64,000 nucleotides of DNA from Gemmatimonadota bacterium (GTDB lineage Bacteria; Gemmatimonadota; Gemmatimonadetes; Gemmatimonadales; Gemmatimonadaceae). Below the pieces are notes generated by a model, which made no database searches, was not told the origin of the DNA, and saw nothing but the letters and a program-made list of their open reading frames with translations. Shown here one piece after another: positions 25,523-33,991 of the stretch; within the stretch, counting starts at the first letter, position 1; each line of letters begins with the position of its first letter. Position numbers and translations under genes: made by a program. Where the stretch lies: NCBI GenBank assembly GCA_028287305.1, contig JAQBPX010000014.1, positions 186,001-250,000 of the forward strand, read 5' to 3'.

Positions 25523-26308
25523 TTAATGCACCCGCTCGCCGAGTCGTGTCCAGCGCACTCGCGTGAGCCAGGCGAATCGATCGGCGGAGTCGGGAGCGAA
25601 GCTGTAATAGATGAGGATCGGCCGGCCCTTGATCATGGAGTCGGGGACGAAGCCCCAATACCGGCTGTCGAGCGAGATGTCCCGGTTGTCTCCCAGGACG
25701 AAGTAATTCTGTTGAGGGACGACCAAGGGTCCCCAATTGTTTCGCGACGGATGGTACCCAATCGCCGCATTGGCGGCCGGGACCACGAAATCCCGCTGCC
25801 AGCGGAAGTCCACGAAGCTGGGGTCCACGTCCGGGTCGGTGTGCTCCACGTACCCCTCCGCCACCTTTGCCCCGTTCCGCATGAGCGTACCGTCCTGCAT
25901 GGAAAGCGTGTCCCCAGGCACCCCGGCCACGCGCTTCACCAGGTACATCTGCGGATTCTCCGGCCACTTGAACACCACCACGTCGCCCCGCTTCGGCGGC
26001 GCCAGCCGCGGCAGGTGCCGGCTGGTAAACGGCACCTCGGCCCCATAGAGGGCCTTGTTCACGAGCAGGAAGTCCCCCACCAGCAGCGTGCGCTCCATGC
26101 TCCCGCTCGGGATCTTGAATGCCTCCACGAGGAAGGTGTGGATCACCACGAACAGGAACACCGCCATCGGGAAGATCTTCATCCACTCCCACACGAACGC
26201 CAGCGGCGAGCGGCCGCGATTCACCTCGCGCAGCGCATCCATGCGCTTCTCGGGGGTGATCATGCGGCCCGGGCCGGTGGGGTCCGTGTTGGGTTCCTGC
26301 GAGGTCAT
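25523..26308 (-). CDS. lepB: Signal peptidase I
   Basis: Membrane serine protease that cleaves signal peptides of exported proteins. The start MTSQEPNT at 26308 is chosen because it lies 17 bp after the aldehyde dehydrogenase stop; a longer frame would overlap that gene. One membrane segment (MAVFLFVVIHTFLVEAF, about 48-64) precedes the catalytic box KIPSGSMERTL with Ser70. The general base is Lys125 in YLVKRVAGVPGD. The box GDNRDISLDSRYWGFVP is box E of the family. At 261 residues it is of normal length. It is downstream of and probably co-transcribed with the dehydrogenase gene. Confidence 0.95.
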   Translation of the reverse strand: MTSQEPNTDPTGPGRMITPEKRMDALREVNRGRSPLAFVWEWMKIFPMAVFLFVVIHTFLVEAFKIPSGSMERTLLVGDFLLVNKALYGAEVPFTSRHLPRLAPPKRGDVVVFKWPENPQMYLVKRVAGVPGDTLSMQDGTLMRNGAKVAEGYVEHTDPDVDPSFVDFRWQRDFVVPAANAAIGYHPSRNNWGPLVVPQQNYFVLGDNRDISLDSRYWGFVPDSMIKGRPILIYYSFAPDSADRFAWLTRVRWTRLGERVH

Positions 26309-26324
26309 GTCGTCGCAAACATGC

Positions 26325-27833
26325 TCAGGTGGGCGCGCCAGCGTAATTGTCGATCTGCGCGCGCTGGAGCGCACCGGAGAAGTCGACGTACCCCACCTTG
26401 GTCTCCGAATAGAATTCGTACACTTCCCAGCCGCCCTCGCGATGGCCGTTCCCGGTCTGCTTGACCCCGCCGAACGGCAGGTGCGCCTCGGCCCCGATGG
26501 TGGGCGCGTTCACGTAGGTGATGCCGTTATCGAGCTCGTTCATCGCCCGGAACGCCAGGTTCACGTCCTTCGTGTAGAGTGACGACGACAGGCCGTACTT
26601 CACTCCATTGTTGATCTCGAAGGCCTCGTCGGCGGTGCGCACGCGCACGACCGACAACACCGGGCCGAAGATCTCCTCCTGCTCGATCCGCATCCCCGGC
26701 TCCACGCGCGCGAAGATCGTCGGCTCGAAGTACCAGCCCTTGTCGAGCCCCTTCCCCGTGGCGCGACGCCCGCCGCACAGCAGGTCGGCGCCATCGGCCT
26801 GGCCGATGTCGATGTACCCCTCGACCTTCTGCAGCGCGCGCTCGTTCACCAGCGGGCCGACTTCCGTCCCCGACTTGCGTCCGTCGCCCAGCTTGAGCGC
26901 GCGCGCCTTCTGCACCAGGCGGCTGAGGAACTCGTCGTGAATCCCGCCCTGCAAAATGAGCCGGCTCGTCGCAGTGCAGCGCTGCCCGGTGGTGCCGAAC
27001 GCGCCCCACAGGATGCCATCGAGTGCGAGGTCGAGGTTCGCGTCGTCCATCACGATCATCGCGTTCTTGCCGCCCATCTCGAGCGACAGCCGCTTGTGCA
27101 TGCGCCCGCACGTCTCGCCCACGAAGCTCCCGGTTGCAGTCGAGCCCGTGAACGAGATCACCGGGACGTCCGGATGCTCGACGATCGCGCGACCCACCAC
27201 GCCCGTGCCGTGCACGAGCTGGATCACCTCGGGGGGCAGCCCCGCCTCGAGCATGATCTCGACGAGCGCCGCGCCCGCATGCGGCACGTCCTCCGCCGGC
27301 TTGAACACGCACGAGTTCCCGCACACGAGCGCGGGGAACATCTTCCAGGTCGGAATCGCCAGCGGAAAGTTGAACGGCGTCACGATCCCCGCCACGCCGA
27401 TCGGGCGACGGAAGCTCATCGCCCACTTGTTCCGAAGCTCGCTCGGCACGGTGTGGCCCCACATCTGTCGGCCCATCGTCGCCGCGTAGTAGGCGGTGTC
27501 GATCCCCTCCTGGACGTCGCCCTTGGTCTCGGTGAGCGTCTTTCCCATCTCGCGCGTCATGAGGTCCGCGAGCTCGTCCTTCCGCTGCGTGAGCAGGTCG
27601 CCGACGCGACGGAGGATGTCACCGCGCGCCGGCGCAGGCGTCGCACGCCATTCGGCGAAGCCACGCTTCGCGCTCTCGACGGCGCGCGCCACGTCCTCGG
27701 CGCCACTCAGCGGAAAGCGACCGATCAGGTCGTCGGTGTCGGCGGGATTGCGATTCTCGAAGTATTCGCCCGTGATGGGAGCGACCCATTCGCCGGCGAT
27801 GAAGTTCTTGAAGGTGCGGGAGCTCAGGGGCAC
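26325..27833 (-). CDS. Aldehyde dehydrogenase family protein
   Basis: A 502-residue NAD(P)-dependent aldehyde dehydrogenase. The N-terminal cofactor-binding half contains TPFNFPLAIPTWKMFPAL and SFTGSTATG. The catalytic glutamate is E252 in LEMGGKNAM and the nucleophile is C286 in TTGQRCTATSRL. The C-terminal signature EEIFGPVLSVV is present. The overall pattern, including NRNPADTDDLIGRFPLS, resembles the aminoadipate-semialdehyde/ALDH7-like and related soluble groups, but the substrate cannot be fixed from sequence. It is divergent from the DUF3667 gene, with lepB just downstream. Confidence 0.93.
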   Translation of the reverse strand: MPLSSRTFKNFIAGEWVAPITGEYFENRNPADTDDLIGRFPLSGAEDVARAVESAKRGFAEWRATPAPARGDILRRVGDLLTQRKDELADLMTREMGKTLTETKGDVQEGIDTAYYAATMGRQMWGHTVPSELRNKWAMSFRRPIGVAGIVTPFNFPLAIPTWKMFPALVCGNSCVFKPAEDVPHAGAALVEIMLEAGLPPEVIQLVHGTGVVGRAIVEHPDVPVISFTGSTATGSFVGETCGRMHKRLSLEMGGKNAMIVMDDANLDLALDGILWGAFGTTGQRCTATSRLILQGGIHDEFLSRLVQKARALKLGDGRKSGTEVGPLVNERALQKVEGYIDIGQADGADLLCGGRRATGKGLDKGWYFEPTIFARVEPGMRIEQEEIFGPVLSVVRVRTADEAFEINNGVKYGLSSSLYTKDVNLAFRAMNELDNGITYVNAPTIGAEAHLPFGGVKQTGNGHREGGWEVYEFYSETKVGYVDFSGALQRAQIDNYAGAPT

Positions 27834-27933
27834 GGGAACTGAGGGGCTCAGGACTGCGTGTGAATGGAGTGAACCGTTGACGTTTGAAAGCTAACTCCTA
27901 CTATGAAGGGTCGCCTTCCCACCAGCCGCACCC
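27834..27933. promoter_or_regulatory. Divergent promoter region, aldehyde dehydrogenase / DUF3667
   Basis: This 100-bp spacer separates two divergently read genes and must contain both promoters. No sharp -35/-10 boxes could be assigned by eye. Confidence 0.35.
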
Positions 27934-28842
27934 ATGACTGCTGTTACCCCCCCGCAGGCCAGCGAGTTCGCCCCCCCGCACGCGAACCCGGCTGCCGTGG
28001 CGCGCTGTGCAAACTGCGACACCCCGCTCACCGGTCACTTCTGCAGCAATTGCGGAGCGCCCCGCCTCGACGAGCGTCCGCTCACGGTCCATCGCTTCGG
28101 CCACGAGATCGTGGCCGAGTTCGCAAGCGTGGACAGCCAGACCATGGCGACGGTGCGCTCCCTGCTCCGGAAACCCGGGGAGCTCACGGCCGCGTTCGTG
28201 AGCGGCCGGACGCGGCAGTTCCTCTCGCCCATTCGCGTCTACCTGCTGGCGTTCGGCTTCGCGATGCTGGTGGGGTCCACCTGGCGGGCTGCCGACCCGT
28301 ACGACGTGAATCGCATCGCGCGGCAGGTGACCGCGAACCCCTCGATCGCGGCCGACCGCGCGACGTATGCGCGACTGGGGCACAAGCTCGCCGTGCGCGC
28401 GAAGATGACGGACGCGCAGTTCCTCGACCACACGTCGCAGGTGTGGACGCGCGTGACGACGTCCCCGTGGGTGCACCTGCTCGATCCGCTCATCGTGGCG
28501 GCGATGCTCGCCGTGATCCTGCGCAAGCGGAAGCGCAGCTACGCGGCGCACGTGGTCTACGGGCTGCACCTGCTCGCGTACAACATCCTGCTGTCCATCG
28601 TGACCACCGCGATGCACACGTACGCGCTGGCCGCCGGCAGCCAGCTGCTGAACGGCCTCATCTCGCTGCTGCACTGGGTGGCGATCGGCGCGTACTTCTA
28701 CTTCGGCACCAGGCGCCTCTACGAGCCGCGCGAGCGGTGGCTGGGCCTGAAGACCTTCGTGTTCGTGCTCGGTGCGCAGGTGGCGATGATGGTGGTGCCC
28801 ATCGTGGCGATGTGCCTGGCGGTGCTGCCGGTGATTTTGTAG
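27934..28842 (+). CDS. DUF3667 domain membrane protein
   Basis: A 302-residue protein. The N-terminal zinc-ribbon-like CANCDTPLTGHFCSNCGAP (residues 27-45) is followed by a helix and the segment SLLRKPGELTAAFVSGRTRQFLSP, which is the DUF3667 pattern. Membrane helices are visible around IRVYLLAFGFAMLVG, VHLLDPLIVAAMLAVIL, NILLSIVTTAM and the C-terminal VAMMVVPIVAMCLAVLPVIL. The function of the family is unknown. It stands alone, divergent from the aldehyde dehydrogenase gene. Confidence 0.8.
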   Translation: MTAVTPPQASEFAPPHANPAAVARCANCDTPLTGHFCSNCGAPRLDERPLTVHRFGHEIVAEFASVDSQTMATVRSLLRKPGELTAAFVSGRTRQFLSPIRVYLLAFGFAMLVGSTWRAADPYDVNRIARQVTANPSIAADRATYARLGHKLAVRAKMTDAQFLDHTSQVWTRVTTSPWVHLLDPLIVAAMLAVILRKRKRSYAAHVVYGLHLLAYNILLSIVTTAMHTYALAAGSQLLNGLISLLHWVAIGAYFYFGTRRLYEPRERWLGLKTFVFVLGAQVAMMVVPIVAMCLAVLPVIL

Positions 28843-29012
28843 TCGTCCTCAGCGCAGCGAGGGACCTGCCGTTGTCGTTGGCCGCTCTACCGGTACTGCA
28901 GGTCTGTAGTCGGTGGTCTGTGGCCCGACCGGAGATGCGGAAGCGCTGCGCGCTTCGTCATGAGTTACCGGTAACGGCCAGCGTTCCATGTCCACTACAT
29001 GCTGATGACAAA

Positions 29013-29036
29013 GGCGGGCGCCTGACGGCGCCCGCC
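29013..29036. terminator. GC-rich hairpin between convergent genes
   Basis: A perfect 10-bp stem GGCGGGCGCC/GGCGCCCGCC with a 4-base loop sits between two convergent genes, so it can end both transcripts. The spacer 28843-29096 also holds a long inverted repeat (arms near 28891 and 29059-29082, built on CTGCAGGTCTGT and its complement). The same hairpin type recurs after the PEGA gene at 35339. Confidence 0.7.
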
Positions 29037-29096
29037 ATCCCTGTCGGTGCTCATGCCACAGACCACAGACCTGCAGTACCGGCAGAGGGCCCTGTG

Positions 29097-29570
29097 CTAC
29101 TTGAGCACAGGTAGCGTGGCGCCAGGAGCCGTACACCCAAACCCCACCGGCCGCGACACATCAGCCCTCGCGTACCCCGTGCGCGGCAGCACTTCCATCG
29201 ACGCCAGCAGGATCGCCCACAGCACCAGCAGCAGCGACAGCATGTGCGCGCGCGCCGCGCGATGGCGCCAGCTCCACACCGCGCTCCACACGCCGCCCAC
29301 GCCGACCACGGTCACCGCGCCGAGATAGCCGAACAGGCCCACGCCGCAGCGTGAGCCATACGGCCAGAACACCACGCCCACCGCCAGCGCCACCGCGAGC
29401 GTGAGGCGCAGGAACACGCCGAGCGTCGACGTGCCCGCGCGCTGCTCCGTCACCTTCGCCTGCTGCGCCGGCGTCGCCCCCTCCTTCTGCGGAAAGAGTG
29501 CCTTGTCGGAGACCGACTCGAGCTGCCGGTCGATCTTCTTCATCTCCGCTTCCCAGTCGCGATCGGCCAT
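29097..29570 (-). CDS. Small membrane protein of unknown function
   Basis: A 157-residue protein. The first 48 residues are charged and cytosolic-looking. Three hydrophobic segments follow (LGVFLRLTLAVALAVGVVFW, FGYLGAVTVVGVGGVWSAVW, MLSLLLVLWAILLASMEVL). No family was recognised. ATG 29570 lies 2 bp past the stop of the NtrC-family regulator gene, so the two are co-transcribed. Confidence 0.7.
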   Translation of the reverse strand: MADRDWEAEMKKIDRQLESVSDKALFPQKEGATPAQQAKVTEQRAGTSTLGVFLRLTLAVALAVGVVFWPYGSRCGVGLFGYLGAVTVVGVGGVWSAVWSWRHRAARAHMLSLLLVLWAILLASMEVLPRTGYARADVSRPVGFGCTAPGATLPVLK

Positions 29571-29572
29571 GG

Positions 29573-30940
29573 CTATGCAGTCTCTCGGCTCAGGCCGTAG
29601 CGCTCGATCTTCTTGTACAGGTTGGAGCGCGGCATGTCGAGCGCGCGCGCCGTCTCGCTCACGTTCCAGTCGAAGGCGCGCAGCTTCGTGAGCAGGAACG
29701 CGCGCTCCGCGGCGTGCTTGAACTCCTCGAACGTCTGCGCTTCCATGATCGAGCCGAGCCCTGCCTGGTCGGGATCACGACGTCCCACCAGCCGGTCGAT
29801 GTCGTCGGCGCCGATGCGCGGGCCGCTCGAAAGGATGAGCAGCCGCTCGATGGTGTTGCGCAGCTCTCGCACGTTGCCCGGCCAGTCCAGCGACGACAGC
29901 CGCTGCACCGCCTCGCTGTCGATTGCGCGCGGCGCCACGCCCTCGCGTCGCGTGAGTACGTCGAGGAAGTGCTGCACGAGGAGCGGAATGTCCTCGCGAC
30001 GCTCGCGCAGCGGCGGCACGTGGATTGGCACCACGTTCAGCCGATAGTAGAGGTCTTCGCGGAAGTGCTGCTCCGCGATCTCCGATTCGAGGTTCTTGTT
30101 CGTGGCCGCGAGCACGCGCACGTCCACCTGCACCGGCTTGTTGCCACCGATGCGCGTGACGACGCCATCCTGCAGCACGCGCAGCACCTTGGCCTGCGCG
30201 TTGAGGCTCATGTCCCCGATCTCGTCGAGGAAGAGCGTGCCGCCATGCGCCTGCTCGAACTTGCCGGCGCGATCGGCGACCGCACCGGTGAACGAGCCCT
30301 TCATGTGGCCGAACAGCTCACTCTCGATCAGCTCACCAGGAATCGCCGCACAGTTCACCTCGACGAATGGCCCTGCCTTCCGCAGCGAGTTCGCGTGCAC
30401 CGCGCGCGCCACGAGCTCCTTGCCCGTGCCGTTCTCGCCGGTGATGAGCACGCGCGCAGGCGTTGCCGCGACCTTCTCGATTTTATCCGTTACAGCTCGA
30501 ATGGCGTATGACCGTCCCACGATCTCGTAGCGCACCGAGATCGTCTCGCGCAGCCGCGCATTCTCCTCGTGCAGCTCCAGGTGCTGGAGCGCATTGCGCA
30601 GCGTCACCAGGATGCGGTCGGTGTCGAGCGGCTTCTCGAGGATGTCGTACGCGCCGAGCTGCGTGGCCTCCACCGCGGTCTGGATCGTCGCGTGACCGCT
30701 GATCATCACCACCTGCGCGGCGGGGTCGATCTCGCGGATCTTCTTCAGCGCGTCGATGCCGTCGATCCCCGCCATCTTCACGTCGAGGAACACGAGCTGC
30801 GGGCGCCAGCGCTCGTACTCGGTGATCCCATCCACCGCGTTCGCCGCCGACTTCACCTCGTACCCCTCGAACTCCAGCAGCTGCCCGAGGGCAGCGCGAA
30901 TGCCTTGCTCGTCGTCGACGATCAGGATGCGGCGGGTCAT
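29573..30940 (-). CDS. NtrC-family sigma-54-dependent response regulator
   Basis: A 455-residue transcription activator with three parts. The receiver domain (1-120) has phosphoacceptor D53 in LVFLDVKMAG. The AAA+ domain has Walker A GENGTGKE (168-175) and the sigma-54 contact loop as GSFTGA (215-220), plus the Walker B region GGTLFLDEIGDMS. The C-terminal Fis-type HTH contains NVSETARALDMPRSNLYKKI. It should bind upstream of sigma-54 promoters and drive open-complex formation when phosphorylated. No histidine kinase is next to it in the window. A membrane-protein gene follows 2 bp downstream. Confidence 0.95.
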   Translation of the reverse strand: MTRRILIVDDEQGIRAALGQLLEFEGYEVKSAANAVDGITEYERWRPQLVFLDVKMAGIDGIDALKKIREIDPAAQVVMISGHATIQTAVEATQLGAYDILEKPLDTDRILVTLRNALQHLELHEENARLRETISVRYEIVGRSYAIRAVTDKIEKVAATPARVLITGENGTGKELVARAVHANSLRKAGPFVEVNCAAIPGELIESELFGHMKGSFTGAVADRAGKFEQAHGGTLFLDEIGDMSLNAQAKVLRVLQDGVVTRIGGNKPVQVDVRVLAATNKNLESEIAEQHFREDLYYRLNVVPIHVPPLRERREDIPLLVQHFLDVLTRREGVAPRAIDSEAVQRLSSLDWPGNVRELRNTIERLLILSSGPRIGADDIDRLVGRRDPDQAGLGSIMEAQTFEEFKHAAERAFLLTKLRAFDWNVSETARALDMPRSNLYKKIERYGLSRETA

Positions 30941-30969
30941 TTGGATAACCTACTGCCCCGGCGCTCGCT

Positions 30970-31001
30970 GTCATCCTGAGCGAAGCGAGGGATCTGCCGT
31001 T
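30970..31001 (+). repeat. Dispersed 32-bp intergenic repeat, copy 5
   Basis: Identical to the copies at 1120 and 1319. It lies in the 70-bp spacer between the regulator gene and the 31011 gene, about 26 kb from the nearest other exact copy. Confidence 0.9.
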
Positions 31002-31010
31002 CGCCGTTCA

Positions 31011-31655
31011 TCACTGCCCCGCCTTGTACAGCGTGACCTTGCCATTGGCGAGCCGCACGTCCCCGAGCCCCAGCGGCGCGAGAATCGGCAGCGCATCCTC
31101 GCTCACGCCCGCCGGCCGCGCGCCCTTCCCCAGCGCCTTCACCAGCTTGGGAATGAGCGAGCTGGGAACCTTGAGCGAGCGCAGCGAGATCTCCTGCACG
31201 TGGAATTCCGCGAGCCCCGGACGGATCACCTCGAACGTGCCGCCGAGCGTCAGCTGCTCGCGATCAGCCACCAGCGACGCGAGCGGCCCGAGCACGCTCG
31301 CCCCTCCGAGATCCTTCACGGGAATCACCGCCCGCACGTACATCCGCCCGTTGATCACCGCCGCCTCGGCGCTGTCGGCCGAGCTGGGAATCTGGTGCGC
31401 CAGCGACTGGAAGACGTACGCCGCAAGGTCGCCCGGCTGCACGTTCTCGTAGACCGCACCAGTGGGCCGCGAGAGCGACTGCACCGCGACGCGCGCGCGC
31501 TCGGCGCCCGCCGGCGTGAGCGGTTGCCACACCGATGTCGCTGCACTCGTGTGCGACCCGCGCAGCAGCGGAATCCAGCGGTCGCGCGTGAGCCACGCAC
31601 CCACCGCGAGCACGCAGAGCACCAGCAGGCAACCGAGTCGCGCGATGCAGCCCAT
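31011..31655 (-). CDS. Membrane-anchored protein of unknown function
   Basis: A 214-residue protein starting MGCIARLGCLLVLCVLAVGAW, an N-terminal anchor or uncleaved signal. The periplasmic remainder is well ordered (PTGAVYENVQPGDLAAYVFQ, AAVINGRMYVRAVIPV, GLAEFHVQEISLRSLKVP) but matches no family I recognise. The start at 31655 is chosen because it follows the thpR stop (31657) directly; the longer frame overlaps thpR. Confidence 0.75.
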   Translation of the reverse strand: MGCIARLGCLLVLCVLAVGAWLTRDRWIPLLRGSHTSAATSVWQPLTPAGAERARVAVQSLSRPTGAVYENVQPGDLAAYVFQSLAHQIPSSADSAEAAVINGRMYVRAVIPVKDLGGASVLGPLASLVADREQLTLGGTFEVIRPGLAEFHVQEISLRSLKVPSSLIPKLVKALGKGARPAGVSEDALPILAPLGLGDVRLANGKVTLYKAGQ

Positions 31656-31656
31656 T

Positions 31657-32214
31657 TTATCCGGTGAGTGAAAGAGTGGCACTGCCGAGCATGACGTAAC
31701 GCCCCGCGCGGCTTTCCATCAGCTCCAGCGATCCGACCAGCGCCTCCGCCGAGAACGACATCGCCTTCCCCGCGCGGCCGAGCGCCTTCAATGTCGCCTC
31801 GTCCATCCGCTCGCGCACCCGGCCGAGCGTGAGGTGCGGCCGGAAGGCGCGCCCCTCCACCTCGTACCCGCAACCCACCATCGCGGTTTCCAGGTCGTGA
31901 TGCAGCAGCTCGAGCCGCGGCTCAGGCGCCACGCCCATCCATACGACGCGAGCGCGCCGAAAGTTCGGGAACGCGCCCACCCCACCCAGCGCGAGGGTCA
32001 TGCCGCGATGAGAATGCGCGACGTCGCCCATCGCGCCGAGCAGTTCCGGCACTCGCGCCTCGTCGGTCTCGCCGAGGAATCGCATGGTGAGGTGCAGTTT
32101 TTCAGGCGACACCCACGAGACGTCGGGCGCCGCGTCGCGCAGCGACCTGGTTGCCGAGAACACTGCGTCGCGCACGGCGACGCCGGGGTCAATCGCGACG
32201 AACAGCCGCGGCAT
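31657..32214 (-). CDS. thpR: RNA 2',3'-cyclic phosphodiesterase (2H family)
   Basis: A 185-residue 2H phosphoesterase (2'-5' RNA ligase family) that opens 2',3'-cyclic phosphates and can join tRNA halves in vitro. Both catalytic HxT motifs are present: H41-L-T43 in KLHLTMRFLG and H127-L-T129 in FRPHLTLGRV. The start MPRLFVAIDP at 32214 is the family's N-terminus; the longer frame adds Arg-rich residues from overlapping DNA. It overlaps the end of the 87-residue gene by 26 bp and is followed at 1 bp by the 31655 gene, giving a three-gene cluster. Confidence 0.92.
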   Translation of the reverse strand: MPRLFVAIDPGVAVRDAVFSATRSLRDAAPDVSWVSPEKLHLTMRFLGETDEARVPELLGAMGDVAHSHRGMTLALGGVGAFPNFRRARVVWMGVAPEPRLELLHHDLETAMVGCGYEVEGRAFRPHLTLGRVRERMDEATLKALGRAGKAMSFSAEALVGSLELMESRAGRYVMLGSATLSLTG

Positions 32215-32452
32215 CGTGAGGCGAGGGCAGCTCCAGCGCGAGGTTCGTGAACCCATGCGCGCGCGCCGCAGCCACCGCGCGAGTGCGGAGCGACGCGTCA
32301 CCCAGCCGCGCCGCCATCCGAGCATCGGTGGTGAGCACCGCGAGCCGAGCGTGCGACTCGAGAGTGCCGATGATCCCGAGTGAGGCCAGCTCGCGAGCGA
32401 GGGCGGTGCAGTCGTTCGGGGCGGGGGGAGGGACCTGCTGTTCCGCCGTCAA
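32189..32452 (-). CDS. Small protein of unknown function
   Basis: An 87-residue frame with protein-like composition (ELASLGIIGTLESHARLAVL, TRAVAAARAHGFTNLALEL). It overlaps the thpR start by 26 bp, as expected for a coupled upstream gene. It is short and unrecognised, so it could be spurious. Confidence 0.5.
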   Translation of the reverse strand: MTAEQQVPPPAPNDCTALARELASLGIIGTLESHARLAVLTTDARMAARLGDASLRTRAVAAARAHGFTNLALELPSPHDAAAVRRD

Positions 32453-32545
32453 GAACAGATCCTGAGCCAGGCGAGGCGCTCACGCAGGTCTGTGGTCTGT
32501 GGTCTGTGGCACTTCTCGCGATGCCAACTGTGAACGGATAACGAA

Positions 32546-32571
32546 GCGGGCGCCCCTTCGGGGGCGCTCGC
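32546..32571 (-). terminator. Hairpin with TTCG loop downstream of larE
   Basis: An 11-bp GC-rich stem (one G-T pair) closed by a TTCG tetraloop lies 70 bp past the larE stop. It is bracketed by a 13-bp inverted repeat, GTGGTCTGTGGCA at 32499-32511 and its complement at 32589-32601. That outer repeat also occurs around the hairpin at 29013. Confidence 0.65.
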
Positions 32572-32642
32572 ATCCAGGTCGGTGCCCATGCCACAGACCA
32601 CTGACTTCTGTAACGAAAGAGGCGCGAGTGCCGTTGCCGCCG

Positions 32643-33512
32643 TCACGCCGCAGTCACCCCTTCCAGAATGTTCAACGACCCCGACCGAAACCCCCTCAAG
32701 TCCACCGCCACCCGCGCAAACCCCGCCTCCCTCACCACCCGCGAAACCTCCTCCCAACTCCCAGGCTCCAGCCGCCGTTCCAGCTCCACCGCCGAGAACT
32801 CAACCCGCGCAAGCTCCCCATGATGCCGCACGCGCAAGTCCCCGGTCACGCCGAGCGCCCGCAATCCCGCCTCGGCTTTCTCGATCGCAGCCAGTCGCTC
32901 CACCGTTACCGCCGTTCCATATGGAATGCGCGACGAGAGGCATGGTGACGACGGCTGCGCCCACGTCGGAATGCCCCGCGACTCCGACCGCACGCGAATC
33001 TCCCGCTTGGTGAAGCCCAGCTCCGCGAGCGGCGACAGCACGCCGTGCTCGTTCGCGGCCACCGCACCCGGGCGATGATCGCCGAGGTCGTCGGCGTTGG
33101 TTCCGTCGATCACGGTCGTGAACCCGCGCGCCGCAGCGAAGGGCACGAGGCGCGACCACAGTTCCGTCTTGCAGAAGTAGCAGCGATTCACGGGGTTCGC
33201 CGCGTAGCGCGGGTCGAGCACTTCCTGCGTGTCCAGCTCCTCCACCGGAACCCCGAATCGCGCGGCCACCGAGCGCGCCGTCGCCCACTGCTCGGCGGGA
33301 TACGAGGCGCTGCGCCCGATCACCGCCAGCACCTGCGCAGCGCCCAGCACCTCCACGGCCATGCACGCGAGGTACGCCGAGTCGACGCCCCCGCTGAAGC
33401 CGATCGCCACCGGCGCGTGCGCCCGAAGCCAGTCGGCCAGCTCGCGCTCGCGCCGCTCCGCGCTCGCGATCAGGGAGACTGCCGCGTTCACGGCGAGGGT
33501 GTCTGGGGCCAT
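32643..33512 (-). CDS. larE: ATP-dependent sacrificial sulfur transferase LarE
   Basis: A 289-residue PP-loop enzyme. It adenylates the nicotinate-derived precursor and donates sulfur from its own cysteine when the nickel-pincer cofactor of lactate racemase-type enzymes is built. The ATP-binding motif SGGVDS is at 40-45. The sacrificial cysteine corresponds to C191 in SSPCLSSRIPYG. An NRCYFCKTELW motif lies at 109-119. No larB, larC or larA lies nearby, so its partners must be encoded elsewhere. The start ATG at 33512 gives a normal length. Confidence 0.93.
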   Translation of the reverse strand: MAPDTLAVNAAVSLIASAERRERELADWLRAHAPVAIGFSGGVDSAYLACMAVEVLGAAQVLAVIGRSASYPAEQWATARSVAARFGVPVEELDTQEVLDPRYAANPVNRCYFCKTELWSRLVPFAAARGFTTVIDGTNADDLGDHRPGAVAANEHGVLSPLAELGFTKREIRVRSESRGIPTWAQPSSPCLSSRIPYGTAVTVERLAAIEKAEAGLRALGVTGDLRVRHHGELARVEFSAVELERRLEPGSWEEVSRVVREAGFARVAVDLRGFRSGSLNILEGVTAA

Positions 33513-33579
33513 GCGGAAACGTAGTAAGCGTGGTGAAGCCGAGGGAGGCGTCGCGCGCGCGCGGCGTTAGCTTTCACGC

Positions 33580-33843
33580 ATGGTTCCCCCCTCGAAGCGC
33601 GACGAGCGAGAAGCGCCGGACGTCGGCATCACGAGCGAGTTCGAGGCGCAGCCGCGCGAGCTCGAGGCGGTGCGCGCTCGCCTGAGCGAGATCCAGAAGG
33701 GAAAACGCGGCCGCGTTCGCTGGCAGATCACGAAGCACACGGCCGAGCTGGCGATTCGGGGCATCGAGCACGGCGCGGGGAGGAAGGGCAAGGCGAAGGG
33801 AAAGTCGCGACGCGGCAAGGGTCGGAAGAAGCGGCTGCTCTGA
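33580..33843 (+). CDS. Small basic protein of unknown function
   Basis: An 87-residue protein, divergent from larE. The first 55 residues form a possible helix (EAQPRELEAVRARLSEIQKG); the end is a Lys/Arg/Gly tail (KGKAKGKSRRGKGRKKR) typical of nucleic-acid-binding tails. No family was recognised. Confidence 0.6.
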   Translation: MVPPSKRDEREAPDVGITSEFEAQPRELEAVRARLSEIQKGKRGRVRWQITKHTAELAIRGIEHGAGRKGKAKGKSRRGKGRKKRLL

Positions 33844-33894
33844 TGAAGGCAAGGCGCCGAAAAGGGGCCTAAACGTCTGGGTACATCCGGGAAA

Positions 33895-33925
33895 ACGCCC
33901 GTTGGCTATCGCAGCCAGCGGGCGT
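33895..33925 (+). terminator. Hairpin downstream of the small basic protein gene
   Basis: A 13-bp stem (ACGCCCGTTGGCT paired with AGCCAGCGGGCGT, one G-T) with a 5-base loop lies 52 bp after the stop. It has no T-tract. It may end the upstream transcript or shape the leader of the PEGA gene. Confidence 0.5.
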
Positions 33926-33991
33926 GTCGTATGTCTATAGGTAGCACCTCCCTCCCCCGCGTTCGCTCTCCTTCTGTTTCGGAGCATCGCC

